Positions 10,515 through 20,532 of a stretch of 64,000 bases of DNA are shown in pieces (position 1 is the stretch's first letter; the number at the start of each line of letters is the position of its first letter). The stretch is from Rhodococcus sp. 1163. GTDB lineage: Bacteria; Actinomycetota; Actinomycetes; Mycobacteriales; Mycobacteriaceae. The DNA is taken from positions 186,001-250,000 of the forward strand of contig NZ_MKKX01000038.1 in NCBI RefSeq assembly GCF_002091985.1, written 5' to 3'. Under the pieces are notes generated by a model that made no database searches, was not told the DNA's origin, and saw only the letters and a program-made list of their open reading frames with translations. A program made the translations under genes and the position numbers.

Positions 10515-11195
10515 GTGGATCTCGTGTGGTATTGGATCTTCAAGTACGTTCTGATCGGGCCGGTATTGAGGGTCCTCGGGCGACCTCGGATCGAGGGCGG
10601 CCACAACCTACCTTCCACTGGTCCGGTGATTCTGGCCGGGAATCACCTCACCGTGGTGGATTCGTTCTTTCTGGTTCTCGTCGTGCCTCGTCGGATCAAA
10701 TTCGTCGCCAAGAGTGAATACTTCTCGGGTCATGGGATCAAGGGTCGCCTCATTCGCTGGTTCTATACCAGCGCCGGACAGGTTCCCATCGATCGGTCGG
10801 GGAGCGGTGCGGGAGAGCCTGCACTCGAAGCCGCGCGGAAGATATTGTCCGACAACGGCATCTGGGCCATCTATCCCGAGGGGACCCGCTCGCCGGACGG
10901 CCGGCTGTACAAGGGCAAGACTGGAATGGCGCGGGTTGCCCTCGAGCTCGGTGCGCCCGTGATTCCTGTCGTGATGTTCGGAACCGAGAAGTTCAATCCG
11001 GTCGGAACAAGGCGGTGGCACCCATCGAAGATTGTCGTGCGGTTCGGCGAACCGTTGGATTTCTCGCGGTACAGCGAGCATGCAACACATCGAGCGGTAG
11101 TTCGATCCGCGACAGACGAGGTCATGTACTCGCTCATGAAGATGTCCGGGCAGGAGTACGTGGACATCTACGCTGCCGCCGCGAAGGCTACCTGA
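10515..11195 (+). CDS. 1-acyl-sn-glycerol-3-phosphate acyltransferase family protein (PlsC-like)
   Basis: Membrane-associated acyltransferase that probably acylates lysophosphatidate in phospholipid synthesis. The 226-residue product has the catalytic NHLTVVD (HxxxxD, near residues 43-49) and the phosphate-binding YPEGTRSPDG (near 120). GTG 10515 follows GGAAGGTGA with good spacing and precedes the first hydrophobic segment (WYWIFKYVLIGPVL). Its exact acceptor cannot be told from sequence; several paralogues usually exist in rhodococci. Confidence 0.9.
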   Translation: MDLVWYWIFKYVLIGPVLRVLGRPRIEGGHNLPSTGPVILAGNHLTVVDSFFLVLVVPRRIKFVAKSEYFSGHGIKGRLIRWFYTSAGQVPIDRSGSGAGEPALEAARKILSDNGIWAIYPEGTRSPDGRLYKGKTGMARVALELGAPVIPVVMFGTEKFNPVGTRRWHPSKIVVRFGEPLDFSRYSEHATHRAVVRSATDEVMYSLMKMSGQEYVDIYAAAAKAT

Positions 11196-11295
11196 TCGAA
11201 CAGTATGTAAGACGCTGGTGAGAATCCTCGGTGACGACTCTGTGAATCATGCTGCCTATCAGTACATTCGACCATTGCTGCGCTAGTTTCGGTGA

Positions 11296-11781
11296 ATGAA
11301 ACTCACCATTGGGCCTTTCGTTCTTGTTGCAGCCGTGACCGCTCTCGTCTGCGGATGTAGTGATGGCGGTGACGACAAGAGCCCTTCGGCTCCATCCGTG
11401 GTCATTCCCACAGCGTCCGCGTATCCGCCGGTTCCGTCGGCGGCAGATCTGAACGAGGAACTGAAGCGGGGCTTCGATCCAGCGGTTCCATCGGCAGAGA
11501 AGGCTGTCTTCATTCAGGGTGCGGAAGAGGATCCCTCATTGATCGACCAAGTCGTCTCTGCAGCAGTCACGAACGATGCAACCGTAGAAATTACCGGCGT
11601 CGACGATCTAGGCGATGGAACACTCAATGCTGGGGCAACATTGACTATCGGTGGCCAGCCGAACCCGACGACGATGATCTTCGTGGCCGAGAACGGGGTG
11701 TGGAAGCTCAGCCGCGACAATGCCTGCGCACTGGTCGGACTTGCTGGGCTTACGTCAGCGGCGTGCCCGGCCGGCGAGTAG
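11296..11781 (+). CDS. Lipoprotein with MTB12-like low-molecular-weight antigen domain
   Basis: Secreted lipoprotein of unknown function. It is 161 residues, with a signal peptide (MKLTIGPFVLVAAVTALVCGC), lipobox VCGC (lipidated Cys21), a Ser/Pro-rich linker (to about residue 55) and then a compact domain of about 100 residues resembling the C-terminal domain of mycobacterial MTB12/CFP-2 antigens. Two further Cys (in DNACALVG and SAACPAGE) may form a disulfide. A -10-like TAGTTT (11284-11289), 6 bases before the ATG, suggests a leaderless mRNA. Its 3' end overlaps the convergent mannosyltransferase gene by 27 bp. Confidence 0.8.
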   Translation: MKLTIGPFVLVAAVTALVCGCSDGGDDKSPSAPSVVIPTASAYPPVPSAADLNEELKRGFDPAVPSAEKAVFIQGAEEDPSLIDQVVSAAVTNDATVEITGVDDLGDGTLNAGATLTIGGQPNPTTMIFVAENGVWKLSRDNACALVGLAGLTSAACPAGE

Positions 11782-12549
11782 CTTCCACGGCACCAGTGCC
11801 GATTCGAGTTGTACTGCCAGGCTCATCTTCGATTCGCCGTCGCTGCGCTCCTCGAACTTGATCGGCACCTCGGCGATTTTCAGTCCGCGTCGGACGGTGC
11901 GGTAGTTCATCTCCACCTGGAAGGCATAACCGTTGCTTTCGACCGAGGAGACGTCGATTGCCCGAAGTGTCTTCGCATGCCAAGCCTTGAAGCCTGCCGT
12001 CGCGTCTTTGACTTTCAGGCGCAGAATTGTGTTGACGTAGAAGTTCGCCCAAGCCGAGAGAGCCTTCCGGTGCCAGGGCCAGTCGCTCGCCACTTCACCG
12101 CCTGGCACATATCGCGACCCGAGCACCACCGCAGCGTCTGTGGTGGTCAGTGTCTCGATCATTGCCGGTATCACTTCGGTCGGATGGGACAGATCGGCAT
12201 CCATCTGTATGACGATGTCCGCCCCGTCGTCCAACGCTTTGGACATACCTGCGACGTAGGCGCGGCCGAGCCCGTTCTTCTCGGTGCGATGCAGAACAGC
12301 AAGGGGGAGCGGGCCGTTCTCGGCCAGTTCGTCGGCAACCTTGCCGGTCCCATCCGGTGAGTTGTCGTCCACGACGAGAACGTGCAGATTCTCTATGCCC
12401 AGATCCGCGAGCAGTCCCACCAGCTTGGGAAGGTTCTCGCGCTCGTTGTACGTGGGTACGACAACGGTTGTCTTCGGGGCGACGCTTGGATAAGTCACGC
12501 TCGTATGATCCGTGATCGGGGTAGCAAGAACCAAATCACAGTCGTCCAA
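11755..12549 (-). CDS. Polyprenol monophosphomannose synthase (GT2, Ppm1/DPM1-like)
   Basis: Transfers mannose from GDP-mannose to polyprenyl phosphate, making the donor for lipoarabinomannan and protein mannosylation. The 264-residue single-domain protein shows VVVPTYNERENL, VVDDNSPDGTG, the DxD metal site in QMDADLSHP, and the conserved GSRYVPGG. There is no fused apolipoprotein N-acyltransferase domain, unlike the two-domain Ppm1 of M. tuberculosis. The start is uncertain: ATG 12549 gives a 28-residue leader, and the in-frame GTG 12498 (VTYPSVAPKTT) also fits. It overlaps the lipoprotein gene tail to tail. Confidence 0.92.
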   Translation of the reverse strand: MDDCDLVLATPITDHTSVTYPSVAPKTTVVVPTYNERENLPKLVGLLADLGIENLHVLVVDDNSPDGTGKVADELAENGPLPLAVLHRTEKNGLGRAYVAGMSKALDDGADIVIQMDADLSHPTEVIPAMIETLTTTDAAVVLGSRYVPGGEVASDWPWHRKALSAWANFYVNTILRLKVKDATAGFKAWHAKTLRAIDVSSVESNGYAFQVEMNYRTVRRGLKIAEVPIKFEERSDGESKMSLAVQLESALVPWKLLAGRARR

Positions 12550-12713
12550 CGTCGGTGAACACGCCGGATCGGAGAGCAGGAGCGGCGTAGTCGGTGTCGA
12601 TCTCTTTCACCCTCGCGGACTGCCATTCGCTAGCTATCGCGTCGCTGCCTCGTACTCCCCGGTCGAATCGGACGTATCAAGAAAGTTGGCGGTGCAGTTT
12701 TCACCGGCTCAGG

Positions 12714-12911
12714 TCACAGCGGGGAAGGTGAGGTGATCTGCAGTACATACGACATAGATTCGGGGGTGTCGTATGGGGAAGGCCCTTCGGGTGGGCCGAG
12801 TATCTGCCGCACGATCAAGGTGACGATCGCAGCGAGAACTGTCACCGCGACAACCACTGCGACGACGATCAGCAGCCGTTTGGGTCCTCCGAAGAGATCA
12901 TTCGAACTCAT
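12714..12911 (-). CDS. Small single-pass membrane protein, function unknown
   Basis: A 65-residue frame from ATG 12911 (or GTG 12926). It has a short polar start (MSSNDLFGGPKR), one strong transmembrane segment (LLIVVAVVVAVTVLAAIVTLIV) split over residues 13-34, and a Pro/Ser-rich tail. It lies 64 bp after the EEP hydrolase gene on the same strand and fills an otherwise empty gap. I do not recognise a family. The helix and its position argue for a real gene, but its short length leaves doubt. Confidence 0.5.
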   Translation of the reverse strand: MSSNDLFGGPKRLLIVVAVVVAVTVLAAIVTLIVRQILGPPEGPSPYDTPESMSYVLQITSPSPL

Positions 12912-12975
12912 GGGTTCATCATGCACTCAACGGTGCCGTCGACAACAATCGCAAGTGCTTCTTCAGGGGTCGGGG

Positions 12976-13938
12976 CTAACCGGTCGTTTTCAGTTCGGCG
13001 ACGATTCCGTGATGGTCGGTGCCGTCGACAGTGATCCGTTCGAGAGATGTCGCCTGCATGCCGCGGCTGAGGATGTGATCGATTCCGACGAGTGCAGGGT
13101 AGGCCTTGTCTGTGGGATACGTAGGGATCACACCGCCGCCGGTGCTTTCTGCTGCGTCGGTGTAGCCCACATCTACGATGTCTCGAAACCTGCTGTGCGA
13201 CCAGGTCGAGTTGAAGTCGCCGCTCACTATCACTCGCGGTAGCTCCGCGGACGCCGTCACCTCTTGCTTCAGCAGTTGCATTTCCGAGGCCCATACCGGT
13301 GTGGGGGACGGGTATGGCGGTACCGGGTGCACCGAGTACACCCGGATGGGTGGGCCGGTGCCGACGTCGATGTCGGTGGACAGGTTCCACAGCAGGAATG
13401 TAGGTAGTTCTCGTTCGTTCTCGAGTGGGAAGCGGCTGTAGATGCCGGCGCCGCCTCCACCTTCGGGGGTGGGTCGGGTGAACTTGTAGGGCAGCAGATC
13501 TTCCAGACCCGCGGCGTCGAGGCCACTCAGGGCGTTGCTCGTGAGTTCTTGGACGGTAAGGATGTCGATATCACGATCGATCACTTCACGGACGATCTGA
13601 TCGGGATCGGCCAGCCCGAGCATGAGGTTCGACTGCATGACTCGCAGTGCCGGGCCAGTGGAATCCTCCGATGCTGCGGCGGTCGAACCGGGGACGTACA
13701 AGGGAGCGAAAAGCGCGACTCCCGTCGCGAGAGCAGCCGCCGACGCTGCGAAGAGGATCCATCGTCGTCCGAATGCGGCAACCACAGCGCCGATCACCGA
13801 CACGGAGAGAAGGAATGGTGTGAACGATGCGAGGGCCACGACATATCGGTTGTCGACCCGTGAAAAGTAGGCAAGTAACCCCAACACCGAGATCGACAGG
13901 CAGAGCCCTGCCACCAATCTTGTAACTATTGTCCGCAT
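12976..13938 (-). CDS. Membrane-anchored endonuclease/exonuclease/phosphatase (EEP) family protein
   Basis: 320 residues. Three hydrophobic helices occupy the first 85 or so residues; an EEP catalytic domain follows (about 97-320) and should face outside the membrane. Motifs visible are MQSNLMLGL, the metal-binding Glu in TVQEL, SGDFNSTW (Asp/Asn pair) and the final DHH. Substrate is unknown: relatives cleave nucleic acids, sugar phosphates or phospholipids. It is 39 bp downstream of nuoN on the same strand but looks functionally unrelated to complex I. Confidence 0.85.
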   Translation of the reverse strand: MRTIVTRLVAGLCLSISVLGLLAYFSRVDNRYVVALASFTPFLLSVSVIGAVVAAFGRRWILFAASAAALATGVALFAPLYVPGSTAAASEDSTGPALRVMQSNLMLGLADPDQIVREVIDRDIDILTVQELTSNALSGLDAAGLEDLLPYKFTRPTPEGGGGAGIYSRFPLENERELPTFLLWNLSTDIDVGTGPPIRVYSVHPVPPYPSPTPVWASEMQLLKQEVTASAELPRVIVSGDFNSTWSHSRFRDIVDVGYTDAAESTGGGVIPTYPTDKAYPALVGIDHILSRGMQATSLERITVDGTDHHGIVAELKTTG

Positions 13939-13977
13939 TGTGCGGATCCTAACCGCACCGTGTGCGCGTACACCGCC

Positions 13978-15585
13978 CTAGCTCAGGAAGACCGCTGCTC
14001 GGTCTGCCAGGTCGAGCAGCGGGCCGGGAAGAATACCGAAGACGACAGTGGCGCCCACACCGATTCCGATCGTCAAGGTGGTAGCAACACTCGGAGTCAC
14101 TACAGTCGCTCGGCTGCTATCGGTGGAATCCGGCTCGGAGAAGAACATCAGCACGATCACCCGGATATAGAACACCGCAGCAATGGCGCTGCTCACGACC
14201 CCAACCACGACGAGTGGCGCTGCGCCACCCTGCGCAGCTGCCTGAAAGACAGCGAACTTTCCGAAAAATCCACTGGTCAATGGAATGCCGGCGAACGCAA
14301 GTAACAACAGTGCGAAGACACCGGCGAGCAACGGTGACTGTTTGCCCAAGCCCGCCCAGCGTGAGATGTCGCCGACCTCACCGGACTCGTCACGAACAAC
14401 CGTGACCACTGCAAATGCCGCGACAGTGCTGAATCCGTAGACGAACAGGTAGAACAGCGTCGAGGACAGTCCGGCGGCGTCGACGGCGACGAGTCCGGTC
14501 AGAATGAAGCCGGCGTGCGTAATCGACGAATACGCAAGCATGCGTTTGATGTCGGTCTGTGTCACCGCCAGGATGGCACCGATCAGCATCGTTGCGATTG
14601 CCACAGCCCATAGCGCGGGTCGCCACTCGGAACGGAGATCCGGTAGCGCTACGTAGAAGACTCTGGTCATAGCGCCGAACGCGGCGACCTTCGTCGCTGC
14701 CGCCATGAATGCAGTGATCGGCGTCGGCGCGCCCTGATAGACGTCGGGGATCCACGAATGAAAAGGAATCGCACCGATCTTGAACAGGAGACCGACCCCC
14801 ACCAGTGCGGTACCGAGTACCGCCAGGGCGTCGTTCCCGGTGCCTGCGGATACAGCATCACCGATATCACCCAGTGTGACGGAGCCTGCGTACCCGTACA
14901 GCAACGCCGATCCGAACAGGAAGAAGGCCGAAGAGAATGCGCCCAGAAGAAAGTACTTCAAGGCCGCTTCCTGTGACAGTAAACGCCTTCGCCGGGCGAG
15001 GCCGCAGAGAAGATAGAGCGGAAGCGACAAGACCTCGAGGGCAACGAACATGGTCAACAGATCGTTCGAAGCTGGGAACAGTAGCATGCCCCCCAACGCG
15101 AACATCGTCAGCGGGAACACTTCGGTCTGGGCGACGCCGGCTTGCGTTGCTTGGCGCTCGGCAAGTGACCCTGGAACAGTCGAGGCTTGTGGCGCAAAGG
15201 AATCCGCACGTGGTGGCGCATTCTTGGGCGCGGTGCCCAGGCTCGGTTCGACCCTTCGCTCGGCGATCAGTAATACCGAAGGGATCGCGATCAACAGCAG
15301 GGTTCCCTGCAAGAACAATGCCGGGCGGTCGATGACTACCGAACCCATCATGGCAAGGCTGCCGGCGGAATCGCTTCCGTCCAAGGACAACGCAAGCACG
15401 ACAACCGCTACCAGAGCCGCGCCGATACCACCGATAGCGAGCGCGACATGCGCCGGATATCGGGCGGACCTGGGAAGAAATGCTTCCACGAGGACTCCGA
15501 GAACCGCGACACCGAAGATGATGAGCATCGGCGCAAGCTGGCTGTATTCGATACTCGGGGCCACCACAACTGCGTCACCGGTCAT
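13978..15585 (-). CDS. nuoN: NADH-quinone oxidoreductase subunit N
   Basis: Antiporter-like proton-pumping membrane subunit of complex I. It has 535 residues with about 14 helices; conserved Lys-containing stretches include FKIGAIPFHSWIPDVYQGAPTP and TQTDIKRMLAYSSITHAG. A polar loop of about 45 residues (near 120-165) with many Ala, Pro and Gln is an insertion seen in actinobacterial NuoN. The start overlaps the nuoM stop by 4 bases. It is last in the nuo operon. Confidence 0.97.
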   Translation of the reverse strand: MTGDAVVVAPSIEYSQLAPMLIIFGVAVLGVLVEAFLPRSARYPAHVALAIGGIGAALVAVVVLALSLDGSDSAGSLAMMGSVVIDRPALFLQGTLLLIAIPSVLLIAERRVEPSLGTAPKNAPPRADSFAPQASTVPGSLAERQATQAGVAQTEVFPLTMFALGGMLLFPASNDLLTMFVALEVLSLPLYLLCGLARRRRLLSQEAALKYFLLGAFSSAFFLFGSALLYGYAGSVTLGDIGDAVSAGTGNDALAVLGTALVGVGLLFKIGAIPFHSWIPDVYQGAPTPITAFMAAATKVAAFGAMTRVFYVALPDLRSEWRPALWAVAIATMLIGAILAVTQTDIKRMLAYSSITHAGFILTGLVAVDAAGLSSTLFYLFVYGFSTVAAFAVVTVVRDESGEVGDISRWAGLGKQSPLLAGVFALLLLAFAGIPLTSGFFGKFAVFQAAAQGGAAPLVVVGVVSSAIAAVFYIRVIVLMFFSEPDSTDSSRATVVTPSVATTLTIGIGVGATVVFGILPGPLLDLADRAAVFLS

Positions 15586-17150
15586 CTGATTCCTGCCTGT
15601 TCGTCAGCGATGAAACCCTGTTGGTCAGCGGTGAGACCCTGTCCGTCAGCGGTGAGATCGTCGGACTCGACCGAGGTCACCGTCGTCGCTACCGCGGGCG
15701 AGATTATGTCGAGGATCGGTTTCGGGTACAGCCCCAACACGATCAGAAGCGTTATCAAGGGCACCATCACGGCCAGCTCGCGTGGAACCAGGTCGTGCAC
15801 ATCGGCGTTCTTCTTTTCGAGTGGACCGGTCATGACCCGTTGATAGAGCCACAGAATGTAGACGGCAGACAGAACGAGCGCTGACGTCGCGACGACTGCC
15901 GCAACCTGGTAGCGGGTGAACGTTCCGATCAGTACCAGGAATTCGCTGACGAAGGGCGCCAGCCCGGGGAGCGAAAGAGTCGCCAGACCGGCAATGAGAA
16001 AGGTGCCGGCGAGGACGGGTGCGACTTTCTGGATTCCGCCGTAGCTGTCGATCGCGCGAGTGCCGCGTCGCGACACCAGAAATCCGGCGACGAGGAACAA
16101 TGCGGCCGTGGAGATTCCGTGATTGACCATGTAGAGCGTCGAACCGGTCTGGCCCTGACTGGTCATAGCGAAGATCCCGAGGATGATGAAGCCGAAGTGC
16201 GAGATCGAGGTGTAGGCGATCAACCGCATGACATCCGTCGAAGCGATGGCAAGGATTGCGCCGTAGACGATTCCGATCACTGCCAGCGTCACGACGAACG
16301 GTGCGAAATACGTCGACGCATCGGGAAAGAGTTGTAGACAGTATCGGAGCATGCCGAATGTTCCGACTTTGTCCACGACGGCCATCATCAACACCGCCGT
16401 TGCAGGTGTCGATTCGACTGCGGCTCCCGGCAGCCACGAATGGAACGGCCACAGTGGGGCTTTCACAGCGAAGGCGAACATGAAGCCGAGGAACAGTGCA
16501 TTGAGCAGTCCAGGCGACATTCCGAGATCGCCGGCTGCCGCGGAAGCAGCTATCTCTCGAAAGCCGAATGTGCCTGTACCGACGTACAACCCGACGACGG
16601 CCGCGAGCATGACGAGTCCACCCAGGAGGTTGTACAACAGGAATTTCACTGCTGCGGATGCTCGGTGCTTGCCGCCGAACCCACCGATGAGGAAGTACAT
16701 CGGAATGAGCATCGCCTCGAAGAATACGTAGAACAGCAAAATGTCGAGGGCACTGAACGACATCAACACCATCGATTCGACAGCGAGAATCAGCGCAACG
16801 TAAAGGTGTGCCGACCGTCCGATCCGTGGGTCGTTCCACCCGGCAACCAGAAGCAGTGGCAGCAGAACAGCGGTCAGGAGGATCAGCACCACGGCAATAC
16901 CATCGACCCCCAGCTCGTAGCGGGCACCGAATGCCTCGATCCACGAATGGGATTCGACGAACTGGTACCTTGCGCCTCCAGGCTCGAACCGAACCGCCAC
17001 GACTACGGCGACGAAGAGTGTGAGCAGCGACGCCACGAGCGCCACTACTTTCGCCCACCCTGCCCGTGCTTTCGGCATGGCAAGCGCAGCTGCCGCACCG
17101 ATGATCGGCAACACCCACAATGTCGTCAACCAAGGAAAGGAATTCACCAC
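15582..17150 (-). CDS. nuoM: NADH-quinone oxidoreductase subunit M
   Basis: Second antiporter-like proton-pumping subunit of complex I. It is 522 residues from a GTG that overlaps nuoL by 7 bases. Family blocks are [24 protein letters not shown] (here [15 protein letters not shown]) and [17 protein letters not shown], with multiple helices. The extreme C-terminus is odd: after the last helix it ends in three near-identical 7-residue units ([21 protein letters not shown]) encoded by a 21-bp tandem repeat at 15595-15657. Confidence 0.97.
   Translation of the reverse strand: MVNSFPWLTTLWVLPIIGAAAALAMPKARAGWAKVVALVASLLTLFVAVVVAVRFEPGGARYQFVESHSWIEAFGARYELGVDGIAVVLILLTAVLLPLLLVAGWNDPRIGRSAHLYVALILAVESMVLMSFSALDILLFYVFFEAMLIPMYFLIGGFGGKHRASAAVKFLLYNLLGGLVMLAAVVGLYVGTGTFGFREIAASAAAGDLGMSPGLLNALFLGFMFAFAVKAPLWPFHSWLPGAAVESTPATAVLMMAVVDKVGTFGMLRYCLQLFPDASTYFAPFVVTLAVIGIVYGAILAIASTDVMRLIAYTSISHFGFIILGIFAMTSQGQTGSTLYMVNHGISTAALFLVAGFLVSRRGTRAIDSYGGIQKVAPVLAGTFLIAGLATLSLPGLAPFVSEFLVLIGTFTRYQVAAVVATSALVLSAVYILWLYQRVMTGPLEKKNADVHDLVPRELAVMVPLITLLIVLGLYPKPILDIISPAVATTVTSVESDDLTADGQGLTADQQGFIADEQAGIR
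15595..15657. repeat. 21-bp tandem repeat, 3 copies, at the nuoM 3' end
   Basis: Copies at 15595-15615, 15616-15636 and 15637-15657; the last two differ at two bases (TTGGTCAG versus TCCGTCAG). They encode the repeated 7-residue tail of NuoM and stay in frame. Confidence 0.9.
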
Positions 17151-19015
17151 ACCATCACCGCCACCATCATCGCGAGAAACACAGCCGTGCCGAGCAACAT
17201 CGTGAGCGCGTAGGTACGTACGAAACCGGTTTGCACGCGGCGGATTCGGGTCGATACCGCTCCGATGATGGACCCGAGAGCGACGGTGGCGCCGTCGATT
17301 GCGGTGTCGTCGAATACCTTCGTGGCCTGGGTGATCCTCTGGCCGGGACGCATCAGAGCGGCCTCGTTGAAGGCGTCGCCGTACAGATCCCGTCGTGCCG
17401 CCGTCGTCACCATCGAGACCGATTCAGGCGCTGTGGTCGGTATCGGCGATCGTGCATAGCGGACGTACGCCACGAGTACTCCGACCGCGACGACAGCAAG
17501 CGCCATGGACGTCACCAGCCAGGCCGGAAGTGTGTGTGACTCTTCGACTTCGCCGAAGACCGGCTCCAACCATGACGTCAACGATCCTCCGAGGGTCAAC
17601 AGCGCCCCCGCGCCGACCGACCCTATCGCGAGAACGACCATCGGACCGGTCATCACCGAAGGCGACTCGTGCGGGTGTGCGTCGGGGGACCACCGCGCAG
17701 TGCCGAAGAAAGTCATCAGCATCACCCGCGTCATGTAGAACGCCGTCAGACCAGCTCCGAACAGGGTGACGACGCCGAGCACGACGCCGGCCGCACCACC
17801 CGCACCGAAGGCGACCTCGATGATCTTGTCCTTGGCGAAGAAGCCGGAGAAAGGTGGAACACCGATGATGGCGAGGTAGCCGAGGCCGAACGTCACGAAG
17901 GTGATCGGCATCGACTTCCGCAGCGCCCCGTATCGGCGCATGTCGACCTCGTCGTTCATACCGTGCATGACGGACCCGGCACCGAGGAAGAGACCGGCCT
18001 TGAAGAAACCGTGTGCCAGTAGGAGCATGATCGCGAACGTGTATCCGGCCGGGCCGAGTCCGGCGGCGAGCACCATGTACCCGATCTGGCTCATCGTCGA
18101 TGCGGCCAACGCCTTCTTGATGTCGTCCTTGGCGCACCCGATGATCGCACCGAACACAAGCGTCACCGCGCCTACGATGACGACCGCGGTCTGAGCGGTC
18201 GGGGCTGCGGTGAAGATCGGCCCCGACCGAATGATCAGGTACACACCTGCTGTCACCATCGTGGCCGCGTGGATGAGTGCCGACACCGGGGTCGGCCCTT
18301 CCATGGCGTCGCCGAGCCAGGATTGAAGCGGCACCTGGGCCGACTTTCCACACGCCGCAAGGAGCAGTACCAAACCGAGTGCGGTCAGCGTCGACTCGCT
18401 CGCCGCATCTGTCCCCGTCAGGACCTCGGAAAAGGACACGCCACCGAACGTGGAGAACATGATCATCAACGCGATCATCAATCCGATGTCACCGACGCGA
18501 TTGACGACGAACGCCTTTTTCGCTGCTGCTGCAGCCGAGGGCTTGTACTGCCAGAATCCGATGAGTAGATACGACGCGAGGCCCACACCCTCCCACCCGA
18601 CGTACAAGCCGAGGAAGTTGTCGGCCATGACGAGCAAGAGCATCGCGGCCAGGAAGAGATTGAGGTATGCGAAGAATCGTCGACGATCGGGGTCTTCGCG
18701 CATGTAACCGATCGCGTAGATATGGATGAGTGAACCCACCCCCGTGATGAGCAATACGAAACACATCGACAACTGATCGAGTTGCAGACCGAAATCGACC
18801 TGCAGGTCGGCAACGGGAATCCACCTGAACAAGGTCTGGCTCACGGCGCGGTCCTCGGCGCTTCGGCCGAGCATCTCCACGAAGAAGATGACCCCGACGA
18901 CGAACGACGCCGACGCCACGGCCGTGCCGAAGATATGTCCCCATCGGTCTGCGCGCCGCCCGCACAGCAGCAGGATGGCCGCGCCCAGTAACGGGAGGGT
19001 CGGTAGTAGCCACAT
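17144..19015 (-). CDS. nuoL: NADH-quinone oxidoreductase subunit L
   Basis: Distal antiporter-like subunit of complex I with the long lateral helix. It is 623 residues from ATG 19015. Conserved blocks are [48 protein letters not shown] (key part [19 protein letters not shown]) and [21 protein letters not shown], which hold the Glu/Lys pumping residues. The C-terminus carries the transmembrane anchor seen in NuoL. One base separates it from nuoK. Confidence 0.97.
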   Translation of the reverse strand: MWLLPTLPLLGAAILLLCGRRADRWGHIFGTAVASASFVVGVIFFVEMLGRSAEDRAVSQTLFRWIPVADLQVDFGLQLDQLSMCFVLLITGVGSLIHIYAIGYMREDPDRRRFFAYLNLFLAAMLLLVMADNFLGLYVGWEGVGLASYLLIGFWQYKPSAAAAAKKAFVVNRVGDIGLMIALMIMFSTFGGVSFSEVLTGTDAASESTLTALGLVLLLAACGKSAQVPLQSWLGDAMEGPTPVSALIHAATMVTAGVYLIIRSGPIFTAAPTAQTAVVIVGAVTLVFGAIIGCAKDDIKKALAASTMSQIGYMVLAAGLGPAGYTFAIMLLLAHGFFKAGLFLGAGSVMHGMNDEVDMRRYGALRKSMPITFVTFGLGYLAIIGVPPFSGFFAKDKIIEVAFGAGGAAGVVLGVVTLFGAGLTAFYMTRVMLMTFFGTARWSPDAHPHESPSVMTGPMVVLAIGSVGAGALLTLGGSLTSWLEPVFGEVEESHTLPAWLVTSMALAVVAVGVLVAYVRYARSPIPTTAPESVSMVTTAARRDLYGDAFNEAALMRPGQRITQATKVFDDTAIDGATVALGSIIGAVSTRIRRVQTGFVRTYALTMLLGTAVFLAMMVAVMVW

Positions 19016-19016
19016 A

Positions 19017-19316
19017 TCAGTACTTCAGCAGATTCGCGTCGTCGACAGAGGCAGATCGGCGAGTACGAAAAATCGTCATGATGATCGCGAGCCCCACGAC
19101 GACTTCTGCAGCGGCAACGACCATGGTGAAGAACGCGAACACCTGACCGTCGAGATTGCCGTGCATGCGGGCGAAGGTCACGAACGCGAGATTGGCAGCG
19201 TTGAGCATCAACTCGATACACATGAAGACCACGATTGCGTTGCGCCGAAGCAGTACTCCCGCAGCGCCGATCGTGAAGAGCAACACGGCGAGGTACAGAT
19301 AGTTCTCCGGATTCAT
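19017..19316 (-). CDS. nuoK: NADH-quinone oxidoreductase subunit K
   Basis: Small three-helix membrane subunit of complex I; 99 residues, the usual size. Conserved Glu residues sit in the second and third helices ([16 protein letters not shown] and [15 protein letters not shown]), which belong to the proton path. Start ATG 19316 overlaps nuoJ by 4 bases. Confidence 0.97.
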   Translation of the reverse strand: MNPENYLYLAVLLFTIGAAGVLLRRNAIVVFMCIELMLNAANLAFVTFARMHGNLDGQVFAFFTMVVAAAEVVVGLAIIMTIFRTRRSASVDDANLLKY

Positions 19317-20032
19317 GGCGCCTCACCTCGGTGTCCACGGTGCATCGGGTTGATCGAGAGCTCCGACGGTGATCCGTCCGGCAACCGCGCCGGCCAATCG
19401 ACGGCATTGTGCCTGGCATACACGCCGGGGCTGGGCATGGGCGTGACGTGTGTGCCGTCGCGGAATCGCTGCTCGGACAACGCCCGTTGGCCCTTGCGGG
19501 GGTGAAAGTGCTCTCGATGGGCCAGCACCATTGCACCGACCGTCGCGATGATCAGTAGTGCGCCAGTCAATTCGAAAGCCCAGAGGTAGCGGATGAAGAT
19601 GAGCTCGGCCAGGCCCTCGACATTGCCACCCGAATTCGCTTCGTCGAGTCCGAGAAAGTCGGGTCTGCCCGACTCCACCGATGCGTTGCCGATAGCGCCG
19701 ATCAGTACGAGGCCGAACCCGATTCCCGCCGCGATGGCGGCAGGGCGCTGCCCGGTCAATGTCTCGACCAACGAGTCTGCGGAATCGACACCGACGAGCA
19801 TCAGGACGAACAAGAACAGCATCATCACTGCGCCGGTGTAGACGACTATTTGGACGACACCGAGGAAGAGCGCTCCCTGAGCGATATAGAAGATGGCAAG
19901 GATGATCATCGTCACGGCCAGAAAAAGAGCCGAATACACTGCTTTGGAGGCGCACACCATCGCGAGTGCCCCGAGAATGGCAAGCCCACCGAGCAGCCAG
20001 AATTGGACGGCCTCGGCGGTCGATGTGGTCAC
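19313..20032 (-). CDS. nuoJ: NADH-quinone oxidoreductase subunit J
   Basis: Five-helix membrane subunit of complex I. From GTG 20032 ([16 protein letters not shown]), which overlaps the nuoI stop by 4 bases, it is 239 residues. [17 protein letters not shown] is the characteristic third helix with its flexible Tyr. The last 70 or so residues are a hydrophilic tail, common in actinobacterial NuoJ. The frame is open further upstream but that part lies inside nuoI. Confidence 0.96.
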   Translation of the reverse strand: MTTSTAEAVQFWLLGGLAILGALAMVCASKAVYSALFLAVTMIILAIFYIAQGALFLGVVQIVVYTGAVMMLFLFVLMLVGVDSADSLVETLTGQRPAAIAAGIGFGLVLIGAIGNASVESGRPDFLGLDEANSGGNVEGLAELIFIRYLWAFELTGALLIIATVGAMVLAHREHFHPRKGQRALSEQRFRDGTHVTPMPSPGVYARHNAVDWPARLPDGSPSELSINPMHRGHRGEAP

Positions 20033-20532
20033 TGGATCGTGCCGCGGTAGTAGTCCGCGGCCGTTGCATTGTCGGCCATAGGGTGAGGGGCCGGTTCCAT
20101 CCCAGGCTCCAATGGTGCCAACAGGCGGTCCTTCTCGTAGATCAGATCCGCTCTGTTGTCGTCCGCGAGTTCGTATTCGTTGGTCATCGTCAATGCCCTC
20201 GTCGGACACGCTTCGATGCACAACCCGCATCCGATGCAGCGCAGATAGTTGATTTGATACACCTGGCCGTACCGCTCACCAGGAGAGAATCGCTCCTCCT
20301 CGGTGTTGTCGGCGCCTTCGACGTAGATCGCATCGGCCGGGCACGCCCAGGCACACAGTTCGCAACCGATGCACTTCTCGAGCCCGTCGGCGTACCGATT
20401 GAGTTGATGCCGACCGTGGTAGCGACGCGCGGTCGGAACCTTTTCCTCCGGGTAGAACTCGGTGACCGGCTTTTTGAACATCGTCGCAAACGTCACGCCG
20501 AATCCGGCTACGGGACCTAGAAATTCAGGCAT
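20029..20532 (-). CDS. nuoI: NADH-quinone oxidoreductase subunit I (two 4Fe-4S clusters)
   Basis: Ferredoxin-like subunit carrying clusters N6a and N6b, linking the peripheral arm to NuoB. From ATG 20532 it is 167 residues with two intact motifs, [12 protein letters not shown] and [12 protein letters not shown]. Start overlaps the nuoH stop by 8 bases. Confidence 0.97.
   Translation of the reverse strand: MPEFLGPVAGFGVTFATMFKKPVTEFYPEEKVPTARRYHGRHQLNRYADGLEKCIGCELCAWACPADAIYVEGADNTEEERFSPGERYGQVYQINYLRCIGCGLCIEACPTRALTMTNEYELADDNRADLIYEKDRLLAPLEPGMEPAPHPMADNATAADYYRGTIQ

Noticed and set aside
15646-17133. 495-codon frame in another phase of nuoM
   Set aside because: Arg-rich out-of-phase shadow of nuoM.
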